Shown here piece after piece: positions 7,781 through 18,212 of a DNA stretch of 64,000 bases. The stretch lies in assembly GCA_016841725.1 (NCBI GenBank), contig JAENYP010000009.1:1-64000 (forward strand), written 5' to 3'. The notes beneath the pieces were generated by a model. It was not told where the DNA came from. It made no database searches and saw only the letters and a list, made by a program, of their open reading frames with translations. The position numbers and the translations under genes were made by a program. Within the stretch, counting starts at the first letter, position 1. Every line of letters starts with the position of its first letter. The stretch is from Thermincola carboxydiphila (GTDB lineage: Bacteria > Bacillota > Thermincolia > Thermincolales > UBA2595).

Positions 7781-7813
7781 CCCTGCTTATACTTGCAGGG
7801 TTTTATGTTTTTA
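7781..7813 (+). terminator. Terminator after cheW
   Basis: A 6-bp stem (CCCTGC 7781-7786 with GCAGGG 7795-7800) is followed by a T-rich run. Confidence 0.7.
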
Positions 7814-7933
7814 TGGAGAATGAATATATCCAGAACAAATATGGTAAATATTAATATAGGCCGGCAGGCCCGGATGCAATTCTGCTCCAGGATGTATATT
7901 ATATGTTTTCTTTGAAAGGAAGGGAAATTTGAG

Positions 7934-8350
7934 GTGATTAGGGGAACCGGTGTCGATATTATTGAGATTTCCCGAATTCAGAAGGCCTTCAGGAATTCTG
8001 ACAAGTTTGGTCCCAGGGTTTTTACAGCAATTGAACAGGACTATTGTATGGGTAAAAAATACCCGTGGCCATCACTGGCTGCCCGCTTTGCTGCCAAAGA
8101 AGCTGTCGCCAAGGCTATGGGCACCGGGATAGGCCGGGTTAGCTGGACTGATATAGAGATTGTTAAAAACGAGGGAGGCTGTCCTCAAGCCAAATTGAGC
8201 GGCGCTGCCCTGGAGACTGCCAGGGGCTTGGGTATCAGTGGTTTCCAAATATCCCTGAGTCATTGTAAAGAATATGCTGTGGCCTTTGTGGTCGCTCATG
8301 GAGAGCCCTCTAACACCGGCGTCCGGGTCATTGCAGCAGATTATCATTGA
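7934..8350 (+). CDS. acpS: Holo-[acyl-carrier-protein] synthase
   Basis: A 138-residue enzyme that transfers 4'-phosphopantetheine from CoA to the serine of acyl carrier protein. The two signature regions are present: GTGVDIIEISRI at the N-terminus (metal-binding Asp) and FAAKEAVAKAMGTG (Glu and Lys of the active site). The start is GTG at 7934. It is the first gene of a compact run acpS-nnr-CBS-alr with gaps of 4-16 nt. This order (acpS, nnr, alr) is common in Firmicutes. Length and motifs are normal. Confidence 0.95.
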   Translation: MIRGTGVDIIEISRIQKAFRNSDKFGPRVFTAIEQDYCMGKKYPWPSLAARFAAKEAVAKAMGTGIGRVSWTDIEIVKNEGGCPQAKLSGAALETARGLGISGFQISLSHCKEYAVAFVVAHGEPSNTGVRVIAADYH

Positions 8351-8361
8351 GGTGACGCGAG

Positions 8362-9921
8362 ATGTATCTGTTAACAGCACAGGAGATGCAAAATCTGGAC
8401 CGGACTGCCATTATTGAGCTGGGTATTCCGGGAGTAGTTCTGATGGAAAATGCGGGACTTCAGGTAATAAAAGAGATAAAGGAAATGATAGGAGACCCCC
8501 GGGGTAAGGTCATCACTATTTTTGCCGGGAAGGGCAATAACGGCGGGGACGGTTTTGTTGTGGCCAGGCACCTGCTGAATGCCGGGGCCGAAGTGAAGGT
8601 TCTGATGTTTGCTGATATTAAGGATATCACAGGTGATGCCAAAGTCAATCTGAACATTCTTCAGTCAATGGAATGCAACCCCTATCCCGTTATTAATCCC
8701 AACAGCCTGAATATTGTCAAGCTTTCAATGGTGTATACCGATTTGGTGGTAGATGCCATCTTTGGTACCGGTTTCAGGGGAGCGGTGCCCGAACATGTGG
8801 GAAAAATCATCGAAATAATAAATTCTGCGGGTAAACCGGTAATAGCAGTTGATATTCCGTCAGGGCTGGAGGCTAATACAGGTCAGACGCACGGCCCTTG
8901 TATCAAGGCTTACCGGACAGTTACCTTTGCCCAGGCGAAAGTGGGCCTGGTTATTCAGCAGGGGCCTGATTATACCGGGAAACTGACGGTTGCTGATATT
9001 TCGATTCCGTCTTATCTCTTGAAAACCCAGGATGTCAGGAGGTTTATGACTACCCCCAAAATAGTCAGGGATCTAATGCCCCAAAGAGCTGCCGGAGGGC
9101 ATAAGGGAAGTTATGGGAAAATACTCCTGGTGGGTGGTTCCCAGGGTTTGTCCGGGGCTGCTGCTATGGCGAGCATGGCTGCCCTCAGGGCCGGAGCAGG
9201 GCTGGTAACCCTGGCGGTTCCAGCAGGGATTCACAGCCTAATGGAAGTTAAGTTAACTGAGGTGATGACCAAACCACTTCCGGAAACAGTGGAAATGACT
9301 GTAAGCAGGGAGGCAGCCGGAGCTGTGCTTGAAATGATGGAGGCGGCAGATGTTCTGGCACTCGGACCAGGTATGTCGACTAATGAAAGTACGATTGAAT
9401 TTGTTCGGGAAATTGTCCCCCAGCTGGAGAAACCGGTTGTTATCGATGCTGACGGGCTTAATGCACTTGCCGGCAGTTTAGGTATCCTGGAGACATGTCA
9501 CGCAGTACCGGTGCTTACTCCACACCCTGGGGAGATGGCCAGGCTCATGGGGATAAAAATAGATGAAGTACAGAACAATAGGGTTGAGGCTGCCCAGGAG
9601 GCTGCAGCCAGATGGAAGGCTGTGATAGTACTGAAGGGTTTCCGGACAATCGTTGCCGGCCCGGATGGCACAGTTTATGTTAACCCCACAGGAAATCCGG
9701 GAATGGCTTCCGGCGGAACAGGAGATGTCCTTACCGGAGTTATTGCCGCACTTATCGGACAGGGATTGACTCCCCTTGAAGCAGCAGTTGCCGGAGTCTA
9801 TTTCCACGGGCTTGCCGGAGACCTGGCAGCCGGGGAAAAAGGTATGGTTTCCCTGGTGGCGGGAGATGTGATAGATTACCTGCCCCGGGCAATCAGGGTC
9901 ACTATTTATGAGGAGGTTTAA
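8362..9921 (+). CDS. nnr: Bifunctional NAD(P)H-hydrate repair enzyme (epimerase + ADP-dependent dehydratase)
   Basis: A 519-residue metabolite-repair enzyme. The N-terminal YjeF_N epimerase domain (about 1-215, with GKGNNGGDGFVVAR) interconverts R and S NAD(P)HX. The C-terminal ribokinase-like YjeF_C dehydratase (about 230-510, with TPHPGEMARL and GNPGMASGGTGDVLTG) restores NAD(P)H at the expense of ADP. Both domains look complete. The ATG has GAGGTGACGCGAG upstream and lies 11 nt after acpS. Confidence 0.95.
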   Translation: MYLLTAQEMQNLDRTAIIELGIPGVVLMENAGLQVIKEIKEMIGDPRGKVITIFAGKGNNGGDGFVVARHLLNAGAEVKVLMFADIKDITGDAKVNLNILQSMECNPYPVINPNSLNIVKLSMVYTDLVVDAIFGTGFRGAVPEHVGKIIEIINSAGKPVIAVDIPSGLEANTGQTHGPCIKAYRTVTFAQAKVGLVIQQGPDYTGKLTVADISIPSYLLKTQDVRRFMTTPKIVRDLMPQRAAGGHKGSYGKILLVGGSQGLSGAAAMASMAALRAGAGLVTLAVPAGIHSLMEVKLTEVMTKPLPETVEMTVSREAAGAVLEMMEAADVLALGPGMSTNESTIEFVREIVPQLEKPVVIDADGLNALAGSLGILETCHAVPVLTPHPGEMARLMGIKIDEVQNNRVEAAQEAAARWKAVIVLKGFRTIVAGPDGTVYVNPTGNPGMASGGTGDVLTGVIAALIGQGLTPLEAAVAGVYFHGLAGDLAAGEKGMVSLVAGDVIDYLPRAIRVTIYEEV

Positions 9922-9925
9922 TAGA

Positions 9926-10384
9926 ATGATAGCAAAAGAAATTATGACTGTTGATGTCATCACGGTTTCTCCTGATGATACTGTAGAGGATGTTGTCAAG
10001 CTGCTTGTGGACCATAAAATAAGCGGAGTTCCGGTCGTCAATACAGAGAAAGAGGTAATTGGAGTCGTCACTGAGGGTGACCTGCTGGCGCGGAAACAGG
10101 AACTTCGTGTACCTTCCTATATCCAGATACTTGGAGGGGTCATCTACCTGGACGACCCGGAAGAATTCAAGGATACCCTGAGGAAGGTAATTGCAGTAAA
10201 GGTTGAGGGAATGATGACAGAAGACCCGATTACAGTGGAAGAGGATACAGCAGTGGAGGAAATTGCTACAATCATGGCCGATAACGGAATCAACAGGGTC
10301 CCGGTGACCAGGGATGGCAAACTGGTCGGTATCATTAGCAGGGCAGACATCATCAGGTCACTGTCCATTAAAGACCTCTCATAA
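9926..10384 (+). CDS. Tandem CBS-domain protein
   Basis: A 152-residue protein consisting of two CBS domains (about 1-62 and 78-145), each starting with a short MTxDVITV or MTEDPITV strand and ending in a GVVTEGDLL or GIISRADII segment. Paired CBS domains bind adenine nucleotides and act as energy or redox sensors. The start at 9926 is preferred because AGGAGGTTT sits 7 nt before it; an earlier in-frame ATG at 9908 lies upstream of that site. The gene follows nnr by 4 nt and precedes alr by 16 nt. Its partner is unknown. Confidence 0.88.
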   Translation: MIAKEIMTVDVITVSPDDTVEDVVKLLVDHKISGVPVVNTEKEVIGVVTEGDLLARKQELRVPSYIQILGGVIYLDDPEEFKDTLRKVIAVKVEGMMTEDPITVEEDTAVEEIATIMADNGINRVPVTRDGKLVGIISRADIIRSLSIKDLS

Positions 10385-10400
10385 GGAGTTGACCGGTAAA

Positions 10401-11525
10401 TTGAGCCTGAGACCGGCTTGGGCGGAAGTAGACCTTTCCGCCATAGCAAGTAATATGAAACAATTGCGCAGGGCCGCTGCGCCCGGCGCCAGGATAATGG
10501 GAGTAGTAAAGGCTAATGCCTATGGCCATGGGGCTGTTCCGGTCAGTAATGCCGTTCTGAGAAACGGCGCTGATTACCTGGGTGTGGCTATTCTTGATGA
10601 AGCGCGCGAACTGCGGCAGGCCGGCATTACCGCTCCTATCCTGATACTTGGGTATACCCCCTGTGAACAGGCAGAAGAAGCTGTCAATCTTGACATAACC
10701 CAGACGGTGTACAGCGGGGAAGGTGCGCATGCCATTTCCCAGGCTGCAGTTAAATTGAAGAAACAGGCCAAAATTCACATTAAAGTAGATACCGGAATGG
10801 GCAGGCTGGGTTTCCCGGCTGATGAAAGTTCTATTGCAGAGATTATCAAAGCAGCCGCACTTCCGGGCATAGCAGTAGAAGGGATTATGACTCATTTTTC
10901 AGTGGCTGATACAGCGGACAAAGAATATACATACCACCAGTATGCGCTGTTTTCAGAGGTTATTTCCCAGTTGAGAAACAGAGGCTTTCCTGATGTTATC
11001 AAACATGCGGCTAATAGTGCAGCTTTAATTGACCTGCCTGGTGTCCACCTGGATATGGTCCGGGCAGGAATCAGTGTTTACGGACTCTATCCTTCGCAAG
11101 AGGTGCAAAAAGGGAACCTTGACCTTAAACCGGCGCTGAGCTTGAAGGCAAGGGTGGCATATGTGAAAACTGTCCCGGCAGATACCAGTATCAGTTATGG
11201 CCGGACCTTCGTTACCAAGGGTGAGACCAGGATAGCTACTATACCGGTGGGTTATGCCGACGGTTACAGCAGGCTTCTCTCCAATAAAGCCCATGCTCTG
11301 GCTTATGGTGTCAGGGTGCCTGTAATCGGTATAGTCTGTATGGACCAGCTTATTATTGATATAAGTGAAGTACCGGAAGTCAGGGTCGGAGATACAGTTA
11401 CCCTTATTGGCCGGGAGGGAGAGCAGAGCGTAACTGCAGATGAATTGGCAGATTTAATTGGCACCATTAATTATGAAATTGTCTGCATGATCAGCAGCCG
11501 GATACCACGGCTATATGTCGGATAA
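10401..11525 (+). CDS. alr: Alanine racemase
   Basis: A 374-residue PLP enzyme making D-alanine for peptidoglycan. The PLP lysine is in VVKANAYGHG (Lys37) and the C-terminal domain contains the catalytic tyrosine region (SISYGRTF) and GYADGYSR. The start is TTG at 10401, with AAGGAG upstream. Reading further upstream would run back into the CBS gene. A length of 374 is normal. It is the last gene of the acpS-nnr-CBS-alr run and is followed by a terminator. Confidence 0.95.
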   Translation: MSLRPAWAEVDLSAIASNMKQLRRAAAPGARIMGVVKANAYGHGAVPVSNAVLRNGADYLGVAILDEARELRQAGITAPILILGYTPCEQAEEAVNLDITQTVYSGEGAHAISQAAVKLKKQAKIHIKVDTGMGRLGFPADESSIAEIIKAAALPGIAVEGIMTHFSVADTADKEYTYHQYALFSEVISQLRNRGFPDVIKHAANSAALIDLPGVHLDMVRAGISVYGLYPSQEVQKGNLDLKPALSLKARVAYVKTVPADTSISYGRTFVTKGETRIATIPVGYADGYSRLLSNKAHALAYGVRVPVIGIVCMDQLIIDISEVPEVRVGDTVTLIGREGEQSVTADELADLIGTINYEIVCMISSRIPRLYVG

Positions 11526-11544
11526 ACAGCAAAACGACAGAGAA

Positions 11545-11583
11545 AAACCCAGAGTTGGGGGAAGACAGCTCTGGGTTTTTGTA
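11545..11583. terminator. Bidirectional terminator between alr and the convergent membrane-protein gene
   Basis: The arms AAACCCAGAG (11546-11555) and CTCTGGGTTT (11570-11579) are flanked by A-run on the left and T-run on the right. The element can therefore end transcripts from both strands. Confidence 0.8.
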
Positions 11584-11626
11584 TTAAGAGCATTAAAGGA
11601 GAGTAATAGGAGTTAATTTACCCAGG

Positions 11627-12469
11627 TTATAATACCTTGGGCCAAAAGTACAGCATAAAAGAAGTTACTGCTATGGTGCCTGCCCAGGGATCGATAAGGG
11701 TATCACCATCTTTGACAAAAAGATTTGTGACAATTTCACCGATAATTGCGGCGACGGCACCGGCAGCCGCCCCGATGAAAATATTGCCGGTGGTAAGCGT
11801 AGCCAGGGCTGCGGTGAAAGAGATGTGATGAGTAACAGGAACTTCAAAACCCATCTGCAGGTAAAAAAGGACCACGGCACTAATTCCAAAGCCAATCAGA
11901 ACATTACCGGTTGCATTGGTGATGTATGCAGTTGCCATCCCTACTGACAGGCCCAGGATAATATTTGATGCCATGGTGTCCTGAAGCGGCCAGATCTGTT
12001 TTTTGCCTTCCGGTTTGCCCAACAGTCCGGTTTGACCAAAGGCTAGCCGGGCTACTACCAGGTTGATAAATACTGCAGCTGCTATTGGGTTAAAGGGTGA
12101 ATTCACTACTGTCAGAATGGAACTGATCAAATATGCCAGTACCCCGAAAACGCCTCCGACAACAAGAACAGAGGGCCGATTCAACTTGCCGAGCGGGACT
12201 TTTATTTCCATACCGGACTCAATCAGCCCTTTTTTACCTGCATAGGCTGTTGCGGCTACTGCAGAAGCCCAGGCAATATGGGGGCCGAAAAACGGTCCTA
12301 TTCCCAGGAAATTCATCACATCCGGAGAGCCTCCACCCAGAATTATTGCGGCACCCATTAGCATGAAAACTCCACTCAGGATAAATGCGGGAAGCGCTCC
12401 GATGAATGCTGCAAAAACTCCTCCGGCGAAAGAAGAGAGCAGCAGCCCCAGATTTAAAATATCTGCCAA
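11627..12469 (-). CDS. Polytopic membrane protein of unknown function
   Basis: A 280-residue, Gly/Ala-rich integral membrane protein with about eight hydrophobic segments spread over its whole length. The only substantial loop (about residues 75-105 and 150-170) is hydrophilic. I do not recognise the family. The segments GNVLIGFGISAV and GNIFIGAAAGAVAAIIGE have the small-residue packing of transporters or channels. The start is TTG at 12469 behind GGAGGTG. It is transcribed divergently from the ANTAR-glnA operon, which makes a role in ammonium or nitrogen transport conceivable, but it does not look like an Amt protein. Being a gene is certain; the function is open. Confidence 0.75.
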   Translation of the reverse strand: MADILNLGLLLSSFAGGVFAAFIGALPAFILSGVFMLMGAAIILGGGSPDVMNFLGIGPFFGPHIAWASAVAATAYAGKKGLIESGMEIKVPLGKLNRPSVLVVGGVFGVLAYLISSILTVVNSPFNPIAAAVFINLVVARLAFGQTGLLGKPEGKKQIWPLQDTMASNIILGLSVGMATAYITNATGNVLIGFGISAVVLFYLQMGFEVPVTHHISFTAALATLTTGNIFIGAAAGAVAAIIGEIVTNLFVKDGDTLIDPWAGTIAVTSFMLYFWPKVL

Positions 12470-12540
12470 AGTTTTTCACCTCCTTTCTGAAAAATATAAG
12501 GAGCAAAAATTGTGCCAATTTTCTCCGGACTATAGTTATT

Positions 12541-12733
12541 TATTTAAATAATCCCCGGGGCCACCATAAAACTGGCCGCAGCTTCCGGCCAATCGTCCAA
12601 GGCGCCGGATTAATCCCAAAAACTGTTTCATTATTTATGTAGAAAAATGGAACACTGTTTTATCATAGAACATACGCAGGATTTGTCTGATTTACAGCGA
12701 ACTATCAATAATAAACTAATTCGAGGTGCGGAA
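12541..12733 (+). promoter_or_regulatory. Structured leader of the ANTAR-glnA operon
   Basis: Between the divergent genes lie overlapping complementary segments: GGCCA/TGGCC, then TGGCCG/CGGCCA, then CCGGC/GCCGG (all within about 12554-12612). Only some can pair at once, as in attenuators. No T-run follows, and I could not find the paired hexaloops (A at position 1, G at position 4) expected of an ANTAR target. Confidence 0.35.
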
Positions 12734-13339
12734 ATGTATGGGTTAAGGATAATAATCGCAGATACAGATCCTGTATTCCGCAAATACTTAAAAGAAAAAC
12801 TTCTTAATGCCGGGCACATGGTTATCGGGGAGGCATCTGACGGTCGGAAGGCCCTCCAGATGACCTTTAACACCCAGCCGGACCTGGTTATCCTTAATGC
12901 CCAACTTCCGGAGCGGGACGGGCTGGAGATTGCCAAAATTATTGAGGAACACAGGGTCGCCCCGGTTCTCCTGGTAACCGAGATTGACCGTCAGGATGAA
13001 GTGGTACAGGCACTGGAACACTGGAGCTTTTCCTATATCCTGCGGCCTGTAGATGATACCAATCTTTTTCCTGCCATTGAAGTTTGTGTGTCCACTTTTA
13101 AGAGAATATGCCAGTTTGAGGAAAAGACCCGGAAATTGAAACAGTCGGTAGAGACCCGGAAGTTCCTTGAAAGGGCAAAGGGCCTGCTAATAGAGTACAA
13201 AGGCATGACTGAACAGCAGGCTTTTAAATATATTCAGAAGTTAAGTATGGATAAATGTATACCAATGCATAATGTGGCAAAACATTTAATCAAAGTACTG
13301 GAGAACAGAAAGGTAACAGATGGGAGTGACTTATCTTGA
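12734..13339 (+). CDS. ANTAR-domain antiterminator with degenerate receiver (glnA-linked)
   Basis: A 201-residue protein with an N-terminal receiver-like domain (1-125) and a C-terminal ANTAR domain (about 140-195, with ARGLLIEY-type start and KYIQKLSMDK). ANTAR domains bind paired hairpins in mRNA leaders and prevent termination. The phospho-acceptor position carries Asn55 (LVILNAQLPE) instead of Asp, and the conserved Lys is Arg104 (YILRP), so canonical phosphorylation is unlikely. The start at 12734 has GAGGTG upstream. Its stop overlaps the glnA start (TTGA), so the two are translationally coupled. In clostridia ANTAR proteins next to glnA control nitrogen genes. A ligand or protein partner may replace phosphorylation here (inference). 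Confidence 0.88.
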   Translation: MYGLRIIIADTDPVFRKYLKEKLLNAGHMVIGEASDGRKALQMTFNTQPDLVILNAQLPERDGLEIAKIIEEHRVAPVLLVTEIDRQDEVVQALEHWSFSYILRPVDDTNLFPAIEVCVSTFKRICQFEEKTRKLKQSVETRKFLERAKGLLIEYKGMTEQQAFKYIQKLSMDKCIPMHNVAKHLIKVLENRKVTDGSDLS

Positions 13340-14667
13340 GAAACTTTACCAAGGACGATGTACTTGAGCAGGCACAGGAATATAATGTGAAGTTTATCAG
13401 GCTGCAGTTTACCGATATTTTCGGTATCTTTAAAAACATTGCCATTACAGTTGAAGAACTTCCTAAAGCCATGGAAGGCAGAATCAGGTTTGACAGCTCG
13501 GTAATTGACGGCATGGTAGGCAACAGGGAGCGGGAAATCTGCCTGCTGCCTGACCCGGCGAGTTTTGTTATATTTCCCTGGCGGCCCAGAGAGGGAGCTG
13601 TAGCCCGGCTTATTTGCGATATAGTTAATCCTGACGGGACTCCCTATGAATGCTGCTGTCGAAGTGTCCTCAAAAAGGTTATCTCAGAAGCCGAAGTAAT
13701 GGATTTAAGGATGATGACGGGGGCTGAAACAGAATTTTTTCTGTTCCAGACAGATGAAAGGAATAAACCTACGGTGATGACACATGATATTGCGGGTTAT
13801 TGTGACCTTTCCCCGGTGGATCTGGGGGAAAACGCCCGCCGAGACATGGTTCTGACTCTTGAGGAAATGGGTTTTGAGATTGGTTCATCACACCACGAAT
13901 TCGCTCCCGGACAGCACGAGATATCGTTAAAGGGTGATGATGCCCTGTCAACGGCAGACAAGCTGGTTACTTTCAGGTTTGTTGTGCGGACTATTGCTAA
14001 GAGACACGGGCTGCATGCCTCCTTTATGCCCAAGCCTGCCAATGATTTAAGCGGTTCAGCATTACACATCTACCAGACCCTTTTCCGGGACCTTGAAAAT
14101 ACTTTTTATGACCCCGGGGCAGCCGGGCAGTTAAGTGATGTGGCGCGTCATTATGTAGGGGGCCTGATAAGTCATGCCCGTTCCTTTGCTGCACTTACCA
14201 ACCCCATTGTAAATTCATATAAGAGGCTGGTGCCCGGTGACCTCAGCCCTTGCTATGTCGCCTGGTCGACTGAAAGCCGAAATACTATTATCAGGGTGCC
14301 TGCCAACAGGGCCGAGGAAACACGTGTAGAACTGCGGAATCCTGACCCGGCGTGCAATCCTTACCTGGTGATAGCGGTCTTGCTTAAGGCTGGGCTGGAT
14401 GGGGTAAAATCCAAGATTCACCCTTCCCCGCCGGTAAATGACAATCTTTTTGCATTATCCCCGCCGGAGTATCGAACCAGGAATATTCTGACTATGCCGC
14501 AGAACCTCGAAAAGGCTATTGACCTTTTTAAACAGGATGCACTTGTTATTCAAACAATTGGACAGGAATTGGCCGATAAGTATATTACTGCAAAACAGCT
14601 GGAATGGCAGAGGTTCCAAAGTCATGTCCATTCATGGGAATTGGAGGAATATTTACCATTGTTCTAA
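13336..14667 (+). CDS. glnA: Glutamine synthetase type I
   Basis: A 443-residue enzyme condensing ammonia and glutamate with ATP to form glutamine, active as a dodecamer. Signature segments are present: RLQFTDIFG near the N-terminus, GAETEFFLF (metal ligands), HHEFAPGQHEI, NDLSGSALHIYQ, NSYKRL and the Arg-bearing ETRVELRNPDP. The adenylylation-site tyrosine motif of enterobacterial enzymes is absent, matching the shorter GSI-alpha class of Firmicutes that is controlled by feedback or protein binding. The start is TTG, overlapping the ANTAR stop, with GGGAGTGA upstream. Confidence 0.95.
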   Translation: MRNFTKDDVLEQAQEYNVKFIRLQFTDIFGIFKNIAITVEELPKAMEGRIRFDSSVIDGMVGNREREICLLPDPASFVIFPWRPREGAVARLICDIVNPDGTPYECCCRSVLKKVISEAEVMDLRMMTGAETEFFLFQTDERNKPTVMTHDIAGYCDLSPVDLGENARRDMVLTLEEMGFEIGSSHHEFAPGQHEISLKGDDALSTADKLVTFRFVVRTIAKRHGLHASFMPKPANDLSGSALHIYQTLFRDLENTFYDPGAAGQLSDVARHYVGGLISHARSFAALTNPIVNSYKRLVPGDLSPCYVAWSTESRNTIIRVPANRAEETRVELRNPDPACNPYLVIAVLLKAGLDGVKSKIHPSPPVNDNLFALSPPEYRTRNILTMPQNLEKAIDLFKQDALVIQTIGQELADKYITAKQLEWQRFQSHVHSWELEEYLPLF

Positions 14668-14755
14668 AAACCTAAAATAATAAAAGAATATCTCTGTTTG
14701 TAGGAATAAGCCCTTAAGATATTGCTCGAAGTATTGATATGATGCAAAAAAAGTA

Positions 14756-14783
14756 TTGAAAATATTTGCTGTTTTGATATAAT
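14756..14783 (+). promoter_or_regulatory. Probable gdhA promoter
   Basis: TTGAAA (14756-14761) and TATAAT (14778-14783) are separated by 16 nt. The predicted start near 14790 would give a leader of about 155 nt before the gdhA start codon. Confidence 0.65.
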
Positions 14784-14805
14784 TGTGTATGTGAGTTAAA
14801 TAAAT

Positions 14806-16276
<1,471 letters not shown>

Positions 16277-16303
16277 AGGAAACTTACTCCAGGTGAAGTT
16301 TGA

Positions 16304-16338
16304 GCAGCCCTCCTTATCAAAAGGGGGGCTGCTTTAGC
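16304..16338 (+). terminator. Terminator after gdhA
   Basis: A 12-bp stem (16304-16315 with 16321-16332, one G-T pair) with a short loop is followed by TTTAGCTT. Confidence 0.7.
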
Positions 16339-16443
16339 TTATGATTAGCAGGGATTCAGTATATGATGTAGAATTTTGTTAATTATAAAGTAATTCTACT
16401 TCAGGATTAAGTCATGTTACCGGGAAATCAGGTGAAAAACACG

Positions 16444-17505
16444 ATGAGACTGGTGCCAATAGAAATTGTCAGGCCTCCGGCTTACCTGGGCAGGTCAATA
16501 TTTGACCGGGAAGGGAAAATAATACTGAATAAGGGGACACCACTGCACGGGCATTACCTGGACCGCCTGAAAGAACTTGGAATAACAGCGGTATATGTTG
16601 AAGGCGGCAGTGCTTTTATGGACCTGGATGAAGTGGCCATTGAAGGGACACGTATAGAAGCGGTTAAGCACATGAAAAAGGCGCTGCTTAAATTCAAATC
16701 AGGGGGAATCCCGGCACAAAAGGTAAGGTCGGAAGCCGGTGAACTGTTTGATGAAATAATATTAAACAGATGTGTTATGGGACACCTTATTCATATCATG
16801 TCATTAAGGGACCATACATTTGAACACTCCATAAATGTTTGTATCCTATCTGCACTGACGGGGATATCTCTTGGTTATATACGGCCAAAGCTGCTGGAAC
16901 TGGGAACGGCAGCGCTGCTTCATGATGTCGGGAAGGTCCTGGTAGTAGACCGTATTGTTCGTAAGCAGGAGGTACTGCCTGAAGAAGAGTACAAAATAAT
17001 TCAAAAACATGTCACGTACGGATATGAAGTACTCAGCGGCACTGAAGACATAAGTCAGGCGGTTGCCGAGACTGCTCTTTATCACCATGAGCGCTGCAAC
17101 GGAAGCGGTTATCCGAAGGGACTGACGGGAAAAGCAATCCCCGAATTTGCCAGGATTGTGGGGATTGCCGATATCTATGATGCTCTCTGTGAGGACAGGC
17201 CGTACCGGCCCCGGTTAGCGCCTGGTGAAGTGATAAATATTATCAGGAACCTGCAAAAAGATGATTTTGACCGTGATATAGCCAGGGTATTTGTAACCAG
17301 TATCACTCCCTATGCCCTAGGAAGTACCGTTATCCTGAATACAGGCTGCAGAGGAGTAGTTACATATATAGCCGGGGATTATCCGGCCCACCCCCGTGTC
17401 CAATTATTATATGACAGCAAAGGGATGCCCCTTAAGGGGATATGTGTCGTGGACCTCAGGAAAGAACCTGGTACGTTTATCACCGGTGTGGCGGTTGAAT
17501 ACTGA
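16444..17505 (+). CDS. HD-GYP domain protein (probable c-di-GMP phosphodiesterase)
   Basis: A 353-residue protein. An N-terminal region of about 110 residues has the beta-rich look of domains that precede HD-GYP in Firmicutes (MRLVPIEIVRPPAYLGRSIF). Then follows an HD-GYP domain with the metal-binding HD pair (160-161, LLHDVGK), the HHE motif (about 214) and GYP (222-224, SGYPKGLTG), all expected for degradation of cyclic di-GMP. A C-terminal PilZ-like or small beta domain of about 70 residues follows. The start at 16444 has AGGTG 10 nt upstream; an alternative ATG at 16414 is possible. The gene is followed by the second ANTAR gene and may share its transcript. Confidence 0.88.
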   Translation: MRLVPIEIVRPPAYLGRSIFDREGKIILNKGTPLHGHYLDRLKELGITAVYVEGGSAFMDLDEVAIEGTRIEAVKHMKKALLKFKSGGIPAQKVRSEAGELFDEIILNRCVMGHLIHIMSLRDHTFEHSINVCILSALTGISLGYIRPKLLELGTAALLHDVGKVLVVDRIVRKQEVLPEEEYKIIQKHVTYGYEVLSGTEDISQAVAETALYHHERCNGSGYPKGLTGKAIPEFARIVGIADIYDALCEDRPYRPRLAPGEVINIIRNLQKDDFDRDIARVFVTSITPYALGSTVILNTGCRGVVTYIAGDYPAHPRVQLLYDSKGMPLKGICVVDLRKEPGTFITGVAVEY

Positions 17506-17558
17506 TTGTGATAAAATAATGAGAATAGAATTGCGGTCTCAACGAGGAGCAGGGATGT

Positions 17559-18146
17559 ATGGAGAGATTCCGGGTAATCATAGCTGAAAGGGACAGCCAG
17601 GCAAGGAAAAAACTGGCTGAAATTCTGAATCAGGCCGGTTATTTCGTGGTAGGTGAAGCTGAGGATGGAATATCCGCTCTGAAGATGATTCGAAGTACCC
17701 AACCAGAACTGGTTTTGGCGGCGGCCAGCCTTCCGGGAATGAATGGTTTTGAACTTGCCAGGATTCTGGACGAGGGAAGGGTCTGTGCAGTTGTTCTGAT
17801 GCTGGATTATGCTGTAAAGGAATATGCCGGCAGGACAGGTGATAATAGTCTGTTTCCGGTGGTAGTTAAACCTGTGGACGGGTTCCAGCTATTATCGGTA
17901 ATGGAATATGCCTATGCGGCATACCTTAGGGTCGCAGATTTGGAGCGCGAGGTAAATCGACTGAAGCAAGACCTGGAGACGAGAAAGGTAGTTGCCAGGG
18001 CAAAGGGTATTCTGATGAAAACCCAGGGACTCTCTGAACAGGATGCCTTCAGGAAAATACAGCAGCAGAGTATGAAAAAAAGAACTACTATGAGAAAGAT
18101 TGCTGAGGCAGTCGTTATGGCATATGAGGTATCAGCAGGTGACTGA
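17559..18146 (+). CDS. ANTAR-domain antiterminator with degenerate receiver, second copy
   Basis: A 195-residue paralogue of the glnA-linked regulator: receiver-like domain (1-125), a helical linker (LEREVNRLKQDLETRK) and a C-terminal ANTAR domain (AKGILMKTQGLSEQDAFRKI). The phospho-acceptor site holds Ala55 (LVLAAASLPG), while the conserved Lys (VVVKP) remains. Phosphorylation at the usual site is therefore impossible. GAGGAG lies 9 nt before the ATG. It lies 53 nt behind the HD-GYP gene and ends at a terminator. Its RNA target may be the gdhA leader or the glnA leader (inference from proximity). Confidence 0.88.
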   Translation: MERFRVIIAERDSQARKKLAEILNQAGYFVVGEAEDGISALKMIRSTQPELVLAAASLPGMNGFELARILDEGRVCAVVLMLDYAVKEYAGRTGDNSLFPVVVKPVDGFQLLSVMEYAYAAYLRVADLEREVNRLKQDLETRKVVARAKGILMKTQGLSEQDAFRKIQQQSMKKRTTMRKIAEAVVMAYEVSAGD

Positions 18147-18180
18147 CGGCAGGCAAAAGTTATAAACGGGTCATACAGAA

Positions 18181-18212
18181 GACTAATACCCTTCCGGTAT
18201 TGGTCTTTTTTT
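18181..18212 (+). terminator. Terminator after the second ANTAR gene
   Basis: A 10-bp stem (18181-18190 with 18196-18205, one G-T pair), 5-nt loop and a 7-nt T-run. Confidence 0.85.

Noticed and set aside
12541-12640. Canonical ANTAR target hairpins in the glnA leader
   Set aside because: Hairpins exist, but none has the hexaloop with A at position 1 and G at position 4, so a canonical ANTAR target is not supported.
13654-13675. TGTCGAA match inside glnA
   Set aside because: Inside a coding region; matches at this rate are expected by chance, so it is not counted as a Spo0A site.
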